Positions 1 to 8,853 of a stretch of 64,000 nt of DNA are shown here, in pieces. Each line of letters starts with the position of its first letter. The stretch's first letter is position 1. Source of the stretch: Neobacillus pocheonensis (GTDB lineage: Bacteria; Bacillota; Bacilli; Bacillales; Cytobacillaceae); assembly GCA_023702235.1 (NCBI GenBank), contig JAMQCR010000002.1, forward strand, positions 744,001 to 808,000, read 5' to 3'. A model generated the notes under the pieces. The model saw only the letters and a program-made list of their open reading frames with translations, was not told the DNA's origin and searched no databases. Made by a program: the position numbers and the translations under genes.

Positions 1-655
1 ACCCAATTTTTCTCTCTCTCAGACAATTGCCTTCACCATTCCCCGTTTAAAATAATTGATTCCGTGCCTATCGAAGTAGTTATTTACATTCTATCACAGT
101 AGTAAATTTAAGAATTACTTGGCTTCTAGAGTCAAGGGTTTAAGCGGTACCGGACTGATGGCACTTGTTTTTTAGGGCCAGAGGGAGGATTAGGAGCGGC
201 CCTTGACGAGGCATTGATTCACTAGTTAAAAATCTATATATGAACTTACGTTCTTGGAACTAACAAGCGCGTGAACGTGGGGATTCCAAAGGAATGAAAT
301 CCCATTGGTCGACGCCCCCTTAGGGGATAGAATCGTGGTGTTTCATTTTAACCTGCCCCACATTTCTGTTTTTAGCCCGCCGCGCCGTAACAAGATGCAC
401 CGCGCTATCGTAGATCGAATCTGAGGAACGGGGTCTTGGGCGGGAGTAGTCATTTCTATACAAGACGATCAGTGGGGAACGAATAGTGAGAAACGATCAC
501 CCTTTTGACGCTTTTTTGAAGTATTAGGGACGAGAAACGTTTGTTACATTACCAGACATTAGACTGGAGCCAATCATTAATTGGGCGGAGCTCTATTTGA
601 TACGAGGAACGGACGTTAGTTCCAGTGCAGGTGCGGAATTTGGGTAGATATTGGC
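1..655. other. Gene-free tract of unusual composition
   Basis: I see no open reading frame of useful length, no RNA gene and no clear repeat here. The base composition differs from the rest of the window: positions 301-420 contain 63 G or C in 120 bases, whereas flanking intergenic DNA is strongly AT-rich. Stops occur in all frames. Normal-looking Bacillus sequence begins near 655. Confidence 0.5.
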
Positions 656-659
656 CTTA

Positions 660-743
660 ATGAGCGAAAAAGTAGAATGGTTTAAGATCAACCAAGATGA
701 ACCGGACCATAAAAAAATGAGTAATCGCGAAAAGACCTGTTAA
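660..743 (+). CDS. Short ORF, possible C-terminal remnant of a gene
   Basis: This is a 27-codon frame rich in Lys, Glu and Asp, with codon use like real Bacillus genes. Its TAA stop lies in the loop of the terminator hairpin at 730-753, as is common for the last gene of an operon. It has no obvious ribosome binding site, so it may be the tail of a gene whose upstream part is lost at the junction with the anomalous tract. No family is recognised. Confidence 0.25.
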   Translation: MSEKVEWFKINQDEPDHKKMSNREKTC

Positions 744-753
744 GGTCTTTTTT
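730..753 (+). terminator. Rho-independent terminator
   Basis: AAAGACC and GGTCTTT pair across a six-base loop and are followed by a T run. Confidence 0.75.
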
Positions 754-995
754 AAAATTCTGTTTTACTCAGTTATATTTACCAAAAAATCCCTATTTTA
801 AAAGGAGAAAATTAACAATGGTGTAACAAACTCTTAACATTATCTCAATAGTCCCACAATTTATTTAAGCTATATTTTATTAGTTAAATAACCTAGTTAC
901 TAATGAATCTTAAGAAGTATCCAGTTAGGATAAATTTTAAAAAAAGAGAGGATTGATTACCCATTATAACATTTTTACTTTTTTGTCTCATCATC

Positions 996-1520
996 ATGGT
1001 CATTTGGTTTATTTGGATTCAGTCTGCTCCTCTAGAGGCTGGTAATAATGATGTTGTGTTAGTGCTTGGATATAAAATGACCGGAAATACTATCCACCCA
1101 TTGCTTGAAGAGCGTTTGGAAATGGTTATACAGCTGCTTCAAATGGAGGAATACCTGAAGAAAAAAGTAATTGTTTCAGGTGGTGTTGTTGGTTGGATCA
1201 AATCTGAAGCAGAAATAATGAAGGAATATCTGATCAAGCATGGTATTGAACCAAATCGTATTTTGGTAGAAAATGAATCAAGAGATACGGTTGAAAATTT
1301 ACAATTCACGAAGAAAATCATGGAGCAAGCGGGATTTAAATCATGCGTGATTGTTTCTAATTCCTTTCATATGCGGCGAATTACCATGATTGCAAAAAAC
1401 GTGGGGTTAGGAGCAACCTGCTATTGTAAGCGCTCTTTGATAACGGCTTTAAAACAATGGAATCCAACCATAAAGGAAATTAAGGCTTTTAAAACGACAC
1501 TAAGTCTATTAGTAAGTTAG
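996..1520 (+). CDS. DUF218 / YdcF-like membrane-anchored protein
   Basis: The protein resembles the YdcF/SanA/ElyC family (DUF218), envelope-associated proteins of poorly defined function. Visible family features are VVLVLGYKM near residue 20, KVIVSGG near 57, SRDTVENLQF near 95 and VIVSNSFHMRR near 118. A hydrophobic stretch at the N terminus would be a membrane anchor. In the same frame this stretch continues upstream to a stop at 954-956 without an ATG, GTG or TTG. A TTG after a good ribosome binding site lies at 953 but in another frame, so the true 5' end may be shifted by an indel. The family is fairly sure; the start is not. Confidence 0.7.
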   Translation: MVIWFIWIQSAPLEAGNNDVVLVLGYKMTGNTIHPLLEERLEMVIQLLQMEEYLKKKVIVSGGVVGWIKSEAEIMKEYLIKHGIEPNRILVENESRDTVENLQFTKKIMEQAGFKSCVIVSNSFHMRRITMIAKNVGLGATCYCKRSLITALKQWNPTIKEIKAFKTTLSLLVS

Positions 1521-1611
1521 ATTGAGATTTTTATAGTTTATTTATAATCAAGCTTATGAGGATAATAGTTTATAGTACTCATTCAAAAATAGAATTTTAG
1601 AAGGTGATCCA

Positions 1612-2623
1612 GTGAATTACACAATTAAAGATATAGCATTACAGCCGGAGTATCAAAATCTACCGTTTCCCGTGTAATATCTGAAAATGGATATACAAGC
1701 AAGGAATCACGAGAGAAAGTGTTAAAAGCAATTAAAGAGATGCAATATAGTCCCAATGGTGTTGCAAGGGCCATGGTTTCGCAACGAACTAACAATATTG
1801 GCGTTATCATTTACCGCCAGCATCATCCCATTGCTTCACATCCTTTTTACGGAAAAATTCTCGATGCAATTCTTATGACTGCAGCAAATCTGAACTACTC
1901 TGTGTTTGTGACAACAGATAAGGAAATGTCGTTAATTTCTGCTGACGGTATGCTAGAAAAAAGAGTGGACGGATTAATTTTAATTAGCCGGCTTAGCCAA
2001 GAGGTCATCGGCTATATTGATCAATTTAACATCCCTTACCTTATGGTAAACGGCACAATGGAAAAGAATGATGTGTTTCAGATTGTTAACCATGATAGAA
2101 AAGGCGGGATCATGGTTGCAGATCATTTATACGAACTAGGACATAGGCATATCTCGGTGATTGCCTGCCCCAAGAACACAGAAGCCATCATTTACGCCTG
2201 CAGGGTTTTTTAGCACGCATGCATGAGTTGGGCTGCACTATTAAACAAGAAAATATCTTCTATTCTCCTACCTCCACATATGAAGATGGGTATAAGGGAT
2301 TATCTATCAAATGGGAACAATTCGGTACCAAAAAACCGACAGCTATTTTTGCTACAAACGATATGTTAGCCTTAGGAGCGATGAAGGCACTTTTGGAAAA
2401 AGGCTTTAAAATACCGGATGATGTAGCAATAACCGGGTTTGATAATATTGATTTTTCAAATATGTTTCATCCACCCCTAACAACGGTAAAGGTAGATAAT
2501 TTGAGAATGGGTAAGGATGCCGTTCTATTGCTGGATCATTTAATAAAAAAAGAACATCTGACTCCGGAACGAATTGAATATGAACCTCAAATAATCATAC
2601 GAAAATCTACAAAATCAGTATAA
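1612..2623 (+). pseudogene. LacI-family transcriptional regulator, two frameshifts
   Basis: This encodes a sugar-type repressor of the LacI/GalR family. A GTG start at 1612 follows AAGGTGAT and opens a helix-turn-helix (NYTIKDIA, then GVSKSTVSRVIS in the next frame). The periplasmic-binding-like effector domain follows, with NNIGVII, ATNDMLALGAMKAL and IPDDVAITGFDNIDFSNMFHPPLTTV. One base is missing near 1636-1645, inside the DNA-binding domain, and a second shift lies near 2190-2205, so three frames are needed to read about 335 residues. Two identical palindromes downstream (2784 and 2968) fit LacI operators. It probably controls the ABC transporter operon. The damage may be real or a sequencing error. 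Confidence 0.85.
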
Positions 2624-2783
2624 AGTTTTTAGAGTATTGTAAAAAAGGTAAATTGCTGATTTACATTATCTTAAAATTAGATTAATAGTTACTAAATATT
2701 TTTATTTTATAGTTATAAATATAAAGAGAACTGAAATCAATTAAAAAGGAAGACTATAAAATCCTTACCTTTTAATGGAAGTG

Positions 2784-2797
2784 TGGGAACGTTCCCA
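2784..2797. promoter_or_regulatory. LacI-type operator, copy 1
   Basis: TGGGAACGTTCCCA is a perfect 14-base palindrome with the central CG typical of LacI/GalR operators. An identical copy lies 185 bases downstream. Confidence 0.75.
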
Positions 2798-2967
2798 TAA
2801 AAGTTTCAGATTCTTTTTCTTTAAATTATCCTACTAATTAATAAGGCGGTGTAACGGCTCCTGAAATCTTCATATGTATATTAAGCTAGCATTATATTAA
2901 AAACTAACAAATAGATTAATATTTCTCACCAGTATTTATTTCATTTATATAAACAAATATAAGAATT

Positions 2968-2983
2968 ATGGGAACGTTCCCAT
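2968..2983. promoter_or_regulatory. LacI-type operator, copy 2
   Basis: ATGGGAACGTTCCCAT is a perfect 16-base palindrome sharing its inner 14 bases with copy 1. It ends just before the ribosome binding site of the binding-protein gene, so a bound repressor would block the operon. Confidence 0.8.
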
Positions 2984-3005
2984 ACAAAAACTATGAGGTG
3001 ACATT

Positions 3006-4379
3006 ATGAAGAAAATGGTTCCAGCAGTTCTGATATCGACAGTTTTAGGTGTAGGTCTTCTTTCTGGTTGCGGTAATCAAGTTTCAAATGCAAAAACAAA
3101 CGAGGTCGTAGTAATTAAGGCACAAACAGCAGGAGCGGAAAAAACACGAGTAGATAATTTAGTTAAAGCTGCAGAAAAACTAAACAGCGAACTGAAAAAA
3201 GAAGGTAAAAATACTACGGTAAAAGTAGAAACGAATGATTTCCAAGGAAGTTGGGATGACTACGCAAAACAATTCATGCTGTCTTTTAGAGCAAAGAAAG
3301 AGGCGGATATCTATGCAACAGGTCATGATAATATCGGCTGGCTTGCAGATGGGCATTATATTCAGCCATTAGATGATGTAAAGAGAGATAAAGCCTATTC
3401 AGATGTATTCCCGACCCTATGGAAATCTGTTACGTACAAGAATCATACCTATGGAATTCCACAGGATACAGAAGCAAGACCTGTATTTTATAACAAAGAT
3501 GTCTTAAAGAAGCTGGGATGGTCGGATGATCAAATTAACAGCCTTCCTGATCTTGTGAAGAAAGGCGAGTTTACTCTGGATGATATGACAAAATTGGCAG
3601 AAGAAGCACAAGCAAAAGGTTTCGTTCAATATGGAGTCATCCATCGTCCAGTAGATGGTCCGGACTTCCAGGAATTGGCTTATGATTTTGGTGCAAAGCT
3701 ATATGACGCGAAAGAAAATAAGCTTGTTCTTGATAAAAAAGCTGTTGCGAAACAATTGAACTACTTCTATGATCTTGCACAAAAGAAATTGATTCCTGCC
3801 AACCTTACATCCATGGACTGGACAAGCATTCATAAAACAGTTGTAAATGGGAAGTCCCTGTTCTTCTACGGTGGAATTTGGAATGTATTCAATTGGAGTC
3901 AAGATAACTTCAATGACAAGCTTGGAAAAGTTGATGCTAAATGGGTTAATGAACACTTTGGTATGATGCTGATTCCTGCAGCAGATAAAGGTGGAAAACC
4001 AGTAACATTATCTCACCCATTTGTGTATACTGTTTCTTCCCAATCCAAGCATCCGGAATTAGCTAAGAGATTAATTGAATTGGTTGCAGATCCAAAGCTT
4101 CAAGCTGCACATGATGTTAGTACTACACACTTACCAGTAACCAAGAAGGCTTCAGAGGAACCAACCTTTAAAAATGATATTACATTAGGTAAGACTGCTT
4201 ATATGCTGGACTATACAACTTTCTTGCCAAATGCTCAAGGATTCCCTGCGTATTCAAAGGCTATTTTTGATGCTATCCAAGCAGTTGAACTAGGTAAGAA
4301 AACACCGGAAGAAGCCTTAAAGGATGCAGAAACTGAACTGAAATCTTCTCTAGGTGATAAATTAAAAGTTGTTGAATAA
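3006..4379 (+). CDS. ABC transporter extracellular solute-binding lipoprotein
   Basis: This is a 457-residue family 1 binding protein (UgpB/MalE class) that captures substrate outside the membrane. The N-terminal signal peptide ends in a lipobox, LLSGC at about residue 22, so it should be lipid-anchored. The segment YGIPQDTEARPVFYNKDVLKKLGW near residue 150 is typical of the family. Start ATG follows GAGGTGAC. It is the first gene of an operon with two permeases, an ATPase, a phosphatase and a phosphodiesterase. The substrate is inferred to be a glycerophosphodiester or sugar phosphate from context only. Confidence 0.85.
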   Translation: MKKMVPAVLISTVLGVGLLSGCGNQVSNAKTNEVVVIKAQTAGAEKTRVDNLVKAAEKLNSELKKEGKNTTVKVETNDFQGSWDDYAKQFMLSFRAKKEADIYATGHDNIGWLADGHYIQPLDDVKRDKAYSDVFPTLWKSVTYKNHTYGIPQDTEARPVFYNKDVLKKLGWSDDQINSLPDLVKKGEFTLDDMTKLAEEAQAKGFVQYGVIHRPVDGPDFQELAYDFGAKLYDAKENKLVLDKKAVAKQLNYFYDLAQKKLIPANLTSMDWTSIHKTVVNGKSLFFYGGIWNVFNWSQDNFNDKLGKVDAKWVNEHFGMMLIPAADKGGKPVTLSHPFVYTVSSQSKHPELAKRLIELVADPKLQAAHDVSTTHLPVTKKASEEPTFKNDITLGKTAYMLDYTTFLPNAQGFPAYSKAIFDAIQAVELGKKTPEEALKDAETELKSSLGDKLKVVE

Positions 4380-4437
4380 AACATTGCTTCCGTACCTGGC
4401 TTTATGCCAGGTACAAACATTTTAAGGAGGAAATTCG

Positions 4438-5331
4438 ATGCTTTTTTTCCGAAAATGGGGCTTTCCGACTGTCATGCTGGGTCCGTTTATTTTGTTAATT
4501 GCCATCTTCTTTTTCTTGCCGGTTATTTTGATTACCATATTGGCATTTACAAATATGGATTCTTCGATGCAATGGACATTTAATGGGCTGGCTAATTTTC
4601 AAAGGCTATTCCATGATCCAAACATTTTGGAAATCCTTAACCATACACTGGTTTATGTCGTGTTTACTCTAGTAATTAACGTTATATTTGGATTGATCTT
4701 GTCGATTATTACCACATATTTTGTTCAAAAAGAGTCTGTCAGTTTATTTATCAGGACAATTTGGATGCTTCCTCGCATGTCACCTCCGGTTGTCTATATT
4801 TTACTATGGTTATGGTTTTTAGATTCAAGCCAATATGGTGTGCTCAACAGCATTCGCTCTCTTTTGCATTTGGGGCATCAAGCATTGCTGACAACTCATC
4901 CAATGCTCGTAGTCATTTTAGCCAATGGAATCATCGGGGCGTCTTATGGCATGATTATTTTTTCTTCCGCCATTAAATCCATACCGCAGGATTTGTATCA
5001 TGCGGCAAAGGTTGATGGTTCATCTACATGGTCCATAATCTATGAGATTATTATTCCTTCTTTACGCTGGCCTATGATGTTTGTAACGATGTGGCAGTTG
5101 CTTTCTTTATTAACCTCCTATGAATACATTCTTCTCTTGACAAAAGGAGGACCATTACATGAAAGTGAAGTGCTTTCACTTTATTCTTTTCATAGTGCTT
5201 TCCAAAACTTTGAATTTGGATATGGTTCTGCTGTTGCATTAGTTCTTGTTGTCATTGCACTGATCCTTTCCTTTCTTATGTGGAAGGTATTTGGGATGAA
5301 TAAAATGATAAAGAATTCGCGTATCGATTAA
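4438..5331 (+). CDS. ABC transporter permease, UgpA/MalF type
   Basis: This inner-membrane permease has about six hydrophobic segments in 297 residues. The cytoplasmic coupling loop lies near residue 185 (DLYHAAKVDGSSTWSIIYEIIIPSLRW in outline: A..DG....I...I.P). It follows the binding protein after a 58-base gap with an AAGGAGG site and precedes the second permease. Together they form the transmembrane channel. Confidence 0.88.
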   Translation: MLFFRKWGFPTVMLGPFILLIAIFFFLPVILITILAFTNMDSSMQWTFNGLANFQRLFHDPNILEILNHTLVYVVFTLVINVIFGLILSIITTYFVQKESVSLFIRTIWMLPRMSPPVVYILLWLWFLDSSQYGVLNSIRSLLHLGHQALLTTHPMLVVILANGIIGASYGMIIFSSAIKSIPQDLYHAAKVDGSSTWSIIYEIIIPSLRWPMMFVTMWQLLSLLTSYEYILLLTKGGPLHESEVLSLYSFHSAFQNFEFGYGSAVALVLVVIALILSFLMWKVFGMNKMIKNSRID

Positions 5332-5352
5332 GGAAGGGGACATCGACGTTTT

Positions 5353-6198
5353 ATGAAGTGGTTACGTAAATCACCATACTTTATAGCCTATATCGTTTTA
5401 GGTATAACAACTTTACCTATTCTTATAATGTATATTTGGTTAATCCTTAACTCGTTTTCTACTAGAATGAAGTACGGTTTAATTCCTGAACATTTCACAT
5501 TGGAGAATTGGAGCTTTCTCTGGTCGAATATCAAGCAAGGGGGAACAGTACTTCCAAGTATTTGGACAGCTACATGGAATTCTATTTTCTTTTCTGGGAT
5601 GTTAACATTCTTCGAAGTGGTTATTGGTTTAATGGCTGGATACGCACTGGCTCGCCTAAACTTTCCCGGACGGCAAAGACTCATGCAAATGACGCTATTA
5701 TTGCATGCATTTCCAAGTGTTGCCTTGTTGATTGCCGTTTTTTATATTTTAAATTTCTTAGGTTTATATGACACATTATGGGGAGTCATCCTAGTCAAAA
5801 CGGCGCTCCAAGTACCGATGACTGCATGGATTGTTAAAGGTTTCTTTGATGAGGTGCCATGGGATGTTGAATGGGCTGGTTTAATTGATGGCTGCAGCCG
5901 TCTTAAAGTTTGGTATCAAATTGTTCTTCCTCTAGTTAAACCGGGGATTGCTGCGGTTACAATATTTTCATTTTTATCTGGCTGGTCGGAATTTCTTCTT
6001 TTGTATAGTTTTATAGTCAGTGATGAAAACGTAACATTGTCTGCTTACCTCCAAAAACTCATTAGTGATCCAAACATGATTAATTACGGATTGTTAAGTG
6101 CAGTTTCCTTATTTTACATGTTGCCTATTATCGTCATGTTTATTACAACACAGAAATCACTGCTTCAAGTCAGTGCAGGTGGAGGAAAAAGGGTATGA
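5353..6198 (+). CDS. ABC transporter permease, UgpE/MalG type
   Basis: This is the partner permease of 281 residues, with six predicted membrane segments. Its coupling motif WAGLIDGCSRLKVWYQIVLP lies near residue 176. The stop overlaps the start of the ATPase gene by four bases (ATGA), indicating translational coupling. Confidence 0.88.
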   Translation: MKWLRKSPYFIAYIVLGITTLPILIMYIWLILNSFSTRMKYGLIPEHFTLENWSFLWSNIKQGGTVLPSIWTATWNSIFFSGMLTFFEVVIGLMAGYALARLNFPGRQRLMQMTLLLHAFPSVALLIAVFYILNFLGLYDTLWGVILVKTALQVPMTAWIVKGFFDEVPWDVEWAGLIDGCSRLKVWYQIVLPLVKPGIAAVTIFSFLSGWSEFLLLYSFIVSDENVTLSAYLQKLISDPNMINYGLLSAVSLFYMLPIIVMFITTQKSLLQVSAGGGKRV

Positions 6199-7265
6199 AA
6201 ATTGAACTAAGGAACGTTTCAAAGGCATTTAATAAAAATACGAATACCATTAATAATTTGGATTTAATGATACCTGAAGGTGAACTCGTTGCATTGTTGG
6301 GACCAAGCGGCTGTGGGAAATCAACAACCATGCTGATGATTGCAGGGATTATTAAACCAAATGATGGAACGATTTTATTTGATGATGAACCTGTTAATGA
6401 TGTAGAAACAAAAGATCGGAATATTGGTATGGTTTTTCAAAGCTATGCATTATACCCGCATATGACGGTATTGGATAATATTGCATTTCCATTAAAGCAA
6501 ATGAAGGTGTCAAAGGAAGAGCGGTATCAACGAGCCAAAGAAGCAGCTAAGAAAGTATATCTTGAAGCTTTCCTAGACCGTAAGCCTTCAGAGCTATCAG
6601 GTGGACAGCAGCAACGGGTTGCTCTTGCAAGGGCGATTGTAAAAAAACCGCGTGTATTATTACTGGATGAACCATTGTCAAATCTTGATGCCCGGCTAAA
6701 AATTGAAATGAGAGAAGAAATACGTCGTCTGCAAAAGGATCTTGGCATCACAACCATTATGGTTACGCATGATCAAGAAGAGGCTATGACGATGGCCGAT
6801 CGGATAGCTGTAATGAAAGAAGGAAACATTGTCCAATATAGTACTCCTATGGAATTATATCAGCAGCCGCAAAATTACTTTGTCGCTCAATTTATTGGTA
6901 CACCGCCAATGAATTTTATCGAGGGGACAGTATCCAATGAAAGTTCCTTGTATTTTAAGACAGGGGAAACCAAGCTTATCTTCCCAATCGATGTGCCGAT
7001 TCAGGACAATCAATCTGTTTCCCTTGGCATTCGTCCACATGAAATTCAGGTGGGCAGTGAGGGTGACCTTCAATTTAAAGGGAAGGTGTTACTGGCGGAA
7101 TCCTTAGGGCATGCAACCTTAGTGAGTGCAGAAGTTGAAAAAAGCTATATTCGCTTTATGATATCACCGCAATTAATGCCTACGGCTGGTGCCATTCTGG
7201 ACTTTTCCGTAAAGAAAGAAGCGGTACATTTATTTGATTCGAAAACCGGCGAAAGGCTTGTATGA
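6195..7265 (+). CDS. ABC transporter ATP-binding protein, UgpC/MsmX type
   Basis: This 356-residue ATPase powers the importer. Visible motifs are Walker A GPSGCGKST near residue 36, Q-loop VFQSYALYPHMTV, signature LSGGQQQRVALARA near 134, Walker B VLLLDEPLSNLDARL near 154 and the H-loop MVTHDQEEA. The C-terminal third is the OB-like regulatory domain usual in sugar and glycerol-3-phosphate importers. It overlaps both neighbours by four bases. Having its own ATPase suggests a self-contained system. Confidence 0.92.
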   Translation: MKIELRNVSKAFNKNTNTINNLDLMIPEGELVALLGPSGCGKSTTMLMIAGIIKPNDGTILFDDEPVNDVETKDRNIGMVFQSYALYPHMTVLDNIAFPLKQMKVSKEERYQRAKEAAKKVYLEAFLDRKPSELSGGQQQRVALARAIVKKPRVLLLDEPLSNLDARLKIEMREEIRRLQKDLGITTIMVTHDQEEAMTMADRIAVMKEGNIVQYSTPMELYQQPQNYFVAQFIGTPPMNFIEGTVSNESSLYFKTGETKLIFPIDVPIQDNQSVSLGIRPHEIQVGSEGDLQFKGKVLLAESLGHATLVSAEVEKSYIRFMISPQLMPTAGAILDFSVKKEAVHLFDSKTGERLV

Positions 7266-8065
7266 ACATGAAAAACGAGTTACTTAAGTCAGCCATTGAA
7301 TTTGCAAAAGAAGCGGGACAGCTCATTCGAAAAAATATCCATCAAACTAACAACATTAAACAAAAACTGAATCATGCGGATCTTGTAACGGAAGTGGATC
7401 AGCTGAGCGAAGCTTTATTAAGAGAACGAATTAAAACCATGTATCCTGACCATTGGATCTTATCAGAGGAAGCAAATGGACAAGCAAATCCTTTTGAAAT
7501 CATAAAGCAGAAAAAAATCGGAATAGGATGGGTTATCGATCCGATAGATGGAACAACTAATTTTATTCATCGAATCCCTCATTTTGCCGTCTCCATTGGA
7601 ATTGTAAAAGATGGAGAACTGATAGCGGGGGTTGTGTATAATCCAATCAACAATGACCTTTATTATGCGGCAAAAGGCAAAGGGGCTTTTTATAATGAAA
7701 CGCCGATCCAGGTAAGTAACGAAACAGAAATAGAAGAAGCCGTACTCGCAACAGGGTATCCATCTAAAGAATGGAAGGAAAATTCAACTGTCGTCAAGCA
7801 AATCGATGCACTAACTGGGAAATGCAGAAGTATTCGGCTGCTTGGTGCTTCCAGTTTAGACTTATGTTATGTCGCTAAAGGATTATTATCTGGGTTTTGG
7901 CATGACGAGCTTAACCCTTGGGATACAGCTGCCGGGCTCCTGATTTTACGAGAAGCCGGCGGAAAAGTAACCACACGGTGCGGTCAGCAGTTTCATCTTG
8001 AAGACCGTACACTTGTAGCCTCAAACGGATTTATTCATGATTCATTTTTGAAACTTCTTAAATAG
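7262..8065 (+). CDS. Inositol monophosphatase family phosphatase
   Basis: This 267-residue enzyme belongs to the lithium-sensitive, Mg-dependent inositol monophosphatase family. Metal and catalytic motifs are complete: ILSEEANG near 69, WVIDPIDGTTNF near 90 and LNPWDTAAGLLILREAGG near 217. It overlaps the ATPase gene by four bases, so it belongs to the transport operon. With the phosphodiesterase next door, it could release phosphate from inositol phosphate or another polyol phosphate cut from an imported diester. That role is inferred from the neighbours; the family is clear. ATG at 7268 is an alternative start. Confidence 0.9.
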   Translation: MNMKNELLKSAIEFAKEAGQLIRKNIHQTNNIKQKLNHADLVTEVDQLSEALLRERIKTMYPDHWILSEEANGQANPFEIIKQKKIGIGWVIDPIDGTTNFIHRIPHFAVSIGIVKDGELIAGVVYNPINNDLYYAAKGKGAFYNETPIQVSNETEIEEAVLATGYPSKEWKENSTVVKQIDALTGKCRSIRLLGASSLDLCYVAKGLLSGFWHDELNPWDTAAGLLILREAGGKVTTRCGQQFHLEDRTLVASNGFIHDSFLKLLK

Positions 8066-8103
8066 GATTTAGATTGTAAACTTTAAGAGGAAGGTAGTTA
8101 AAA

Positions 8104-8829
8104 ATGAGACGGTCTTTGATTACAGCTCATAGTGGCTGCATGAATACACCCGAAAATTCCATTCAGTCTGTTCTTGAAGGTCTAAAAGCAGGTGCAGAAA
8201 TTATTGAAGTAGATGTCAGGTCCACGATAGACCAGGTTGTAGTCCTTCGACATGATGAAAATGTTTCTACTCCGTTCGGAAGCAGCAGTATACAGAGTTT
8301 GACCTTTGAGGAATTAAAAAATTATGTAAAAAACGAAGAGATTATCCGACTTGAGGATGTCTTACCATATATTCAAGATAATAATAGAATGATCAATCTC
8401 GATGTAAAAGAGGATAGCGCGATTCATCCGATGATTCAATCAATCGAAAAATATAAGATGAGAGATTCTGTTATTATTAGCGGATGTGAGAAAGAAAGGG
8501 CGGGTTATTTAAAGAATCATTACCGTCCCTATCAAGTTCTGCTGAACGCAAATACAAATGCCGGCTTACAGTCTATGGAAATGAATTATGAAGCTTTTAT
8601 TCGAGAAACGTGCCAGGATGCGATAGCTGCCTCGTGCTGCGGCATTAATATCAATTATCATATTTGCCGGGAAGAATTGTTTGAAGTTGCCAGAAAACGC
8701 TGCCTGCCTGTTTTAGTCTGGACCATTGATGAACCGGATGCAATGGAGAAGTTTTTGAACATGGGGGTACATTCCATTACTACCCATGAAGTCAAAACAT
8801 TAATGGAATTAAGAGAACACTTAATCTAA
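8104..8829 (+). CDS. Glycerophosphodiester phosphodiesterase family protein
   Basis: This 241-residue protein has the TIM-barrel GDPD family layout: AHSG near residue 8, PENS near 17, IEVDVR near 35 and VVLRHDE near 47, with VLVWTIDEPDAM near 200. The family hydrolyses glycerophosphodiesters to glycerol 3-phosphate and an alcohol. One family residue differs: the usual AHRG is AHSG, so the active-site Arg is missing, which may change specificity. No signal peptide is seen, so it would act in the cytoplasm on imported substrate. It lies 38 bases after the phosphatase. Confidence 0.85.
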   Translation: MRRSLITAHSGCMNTPENSIQSVLEGLKAGAEIIEVDVRSTIDQVVVLRHDENVSTPFGSSSIQSLTFEELKNYVKNEEIIRLEDVLPYIQDNNRMINLDVKEDSAIHPMIQSIEKYKMRDSVIISGCEKERAGYLKNHYRPYQVLLNANTNAGLQSMEMNYEAFIRETCQDAIAASCCGININYHICREELFEVARKRCLPVLVWTIDEPDAMEKFLNMGVHSITTHEVKTLMELREHLI

Positions 8830-8853
8830 AGGAATCTTTAGGAGGAAAAGGTT

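Larger units (their letters stand above)
2624..3005 (+). promoter_or_regulatory. Control region of the ABC/GDPD operon
   Basis: This 380-base AT-rich gap separates the LacI gene from the transporter operon. It contains two copies of a LacI-type palindrome, the second ending about 20 bases before the start of the binding-protein gene. No other gene is visible. Confidence 0.7.

Noticed and set aside
4761..4976. 71-codon frame within the first permease gene
   Set aside because: Shadow of the permease, whose membrane topology and coupling loop are in the other frame.
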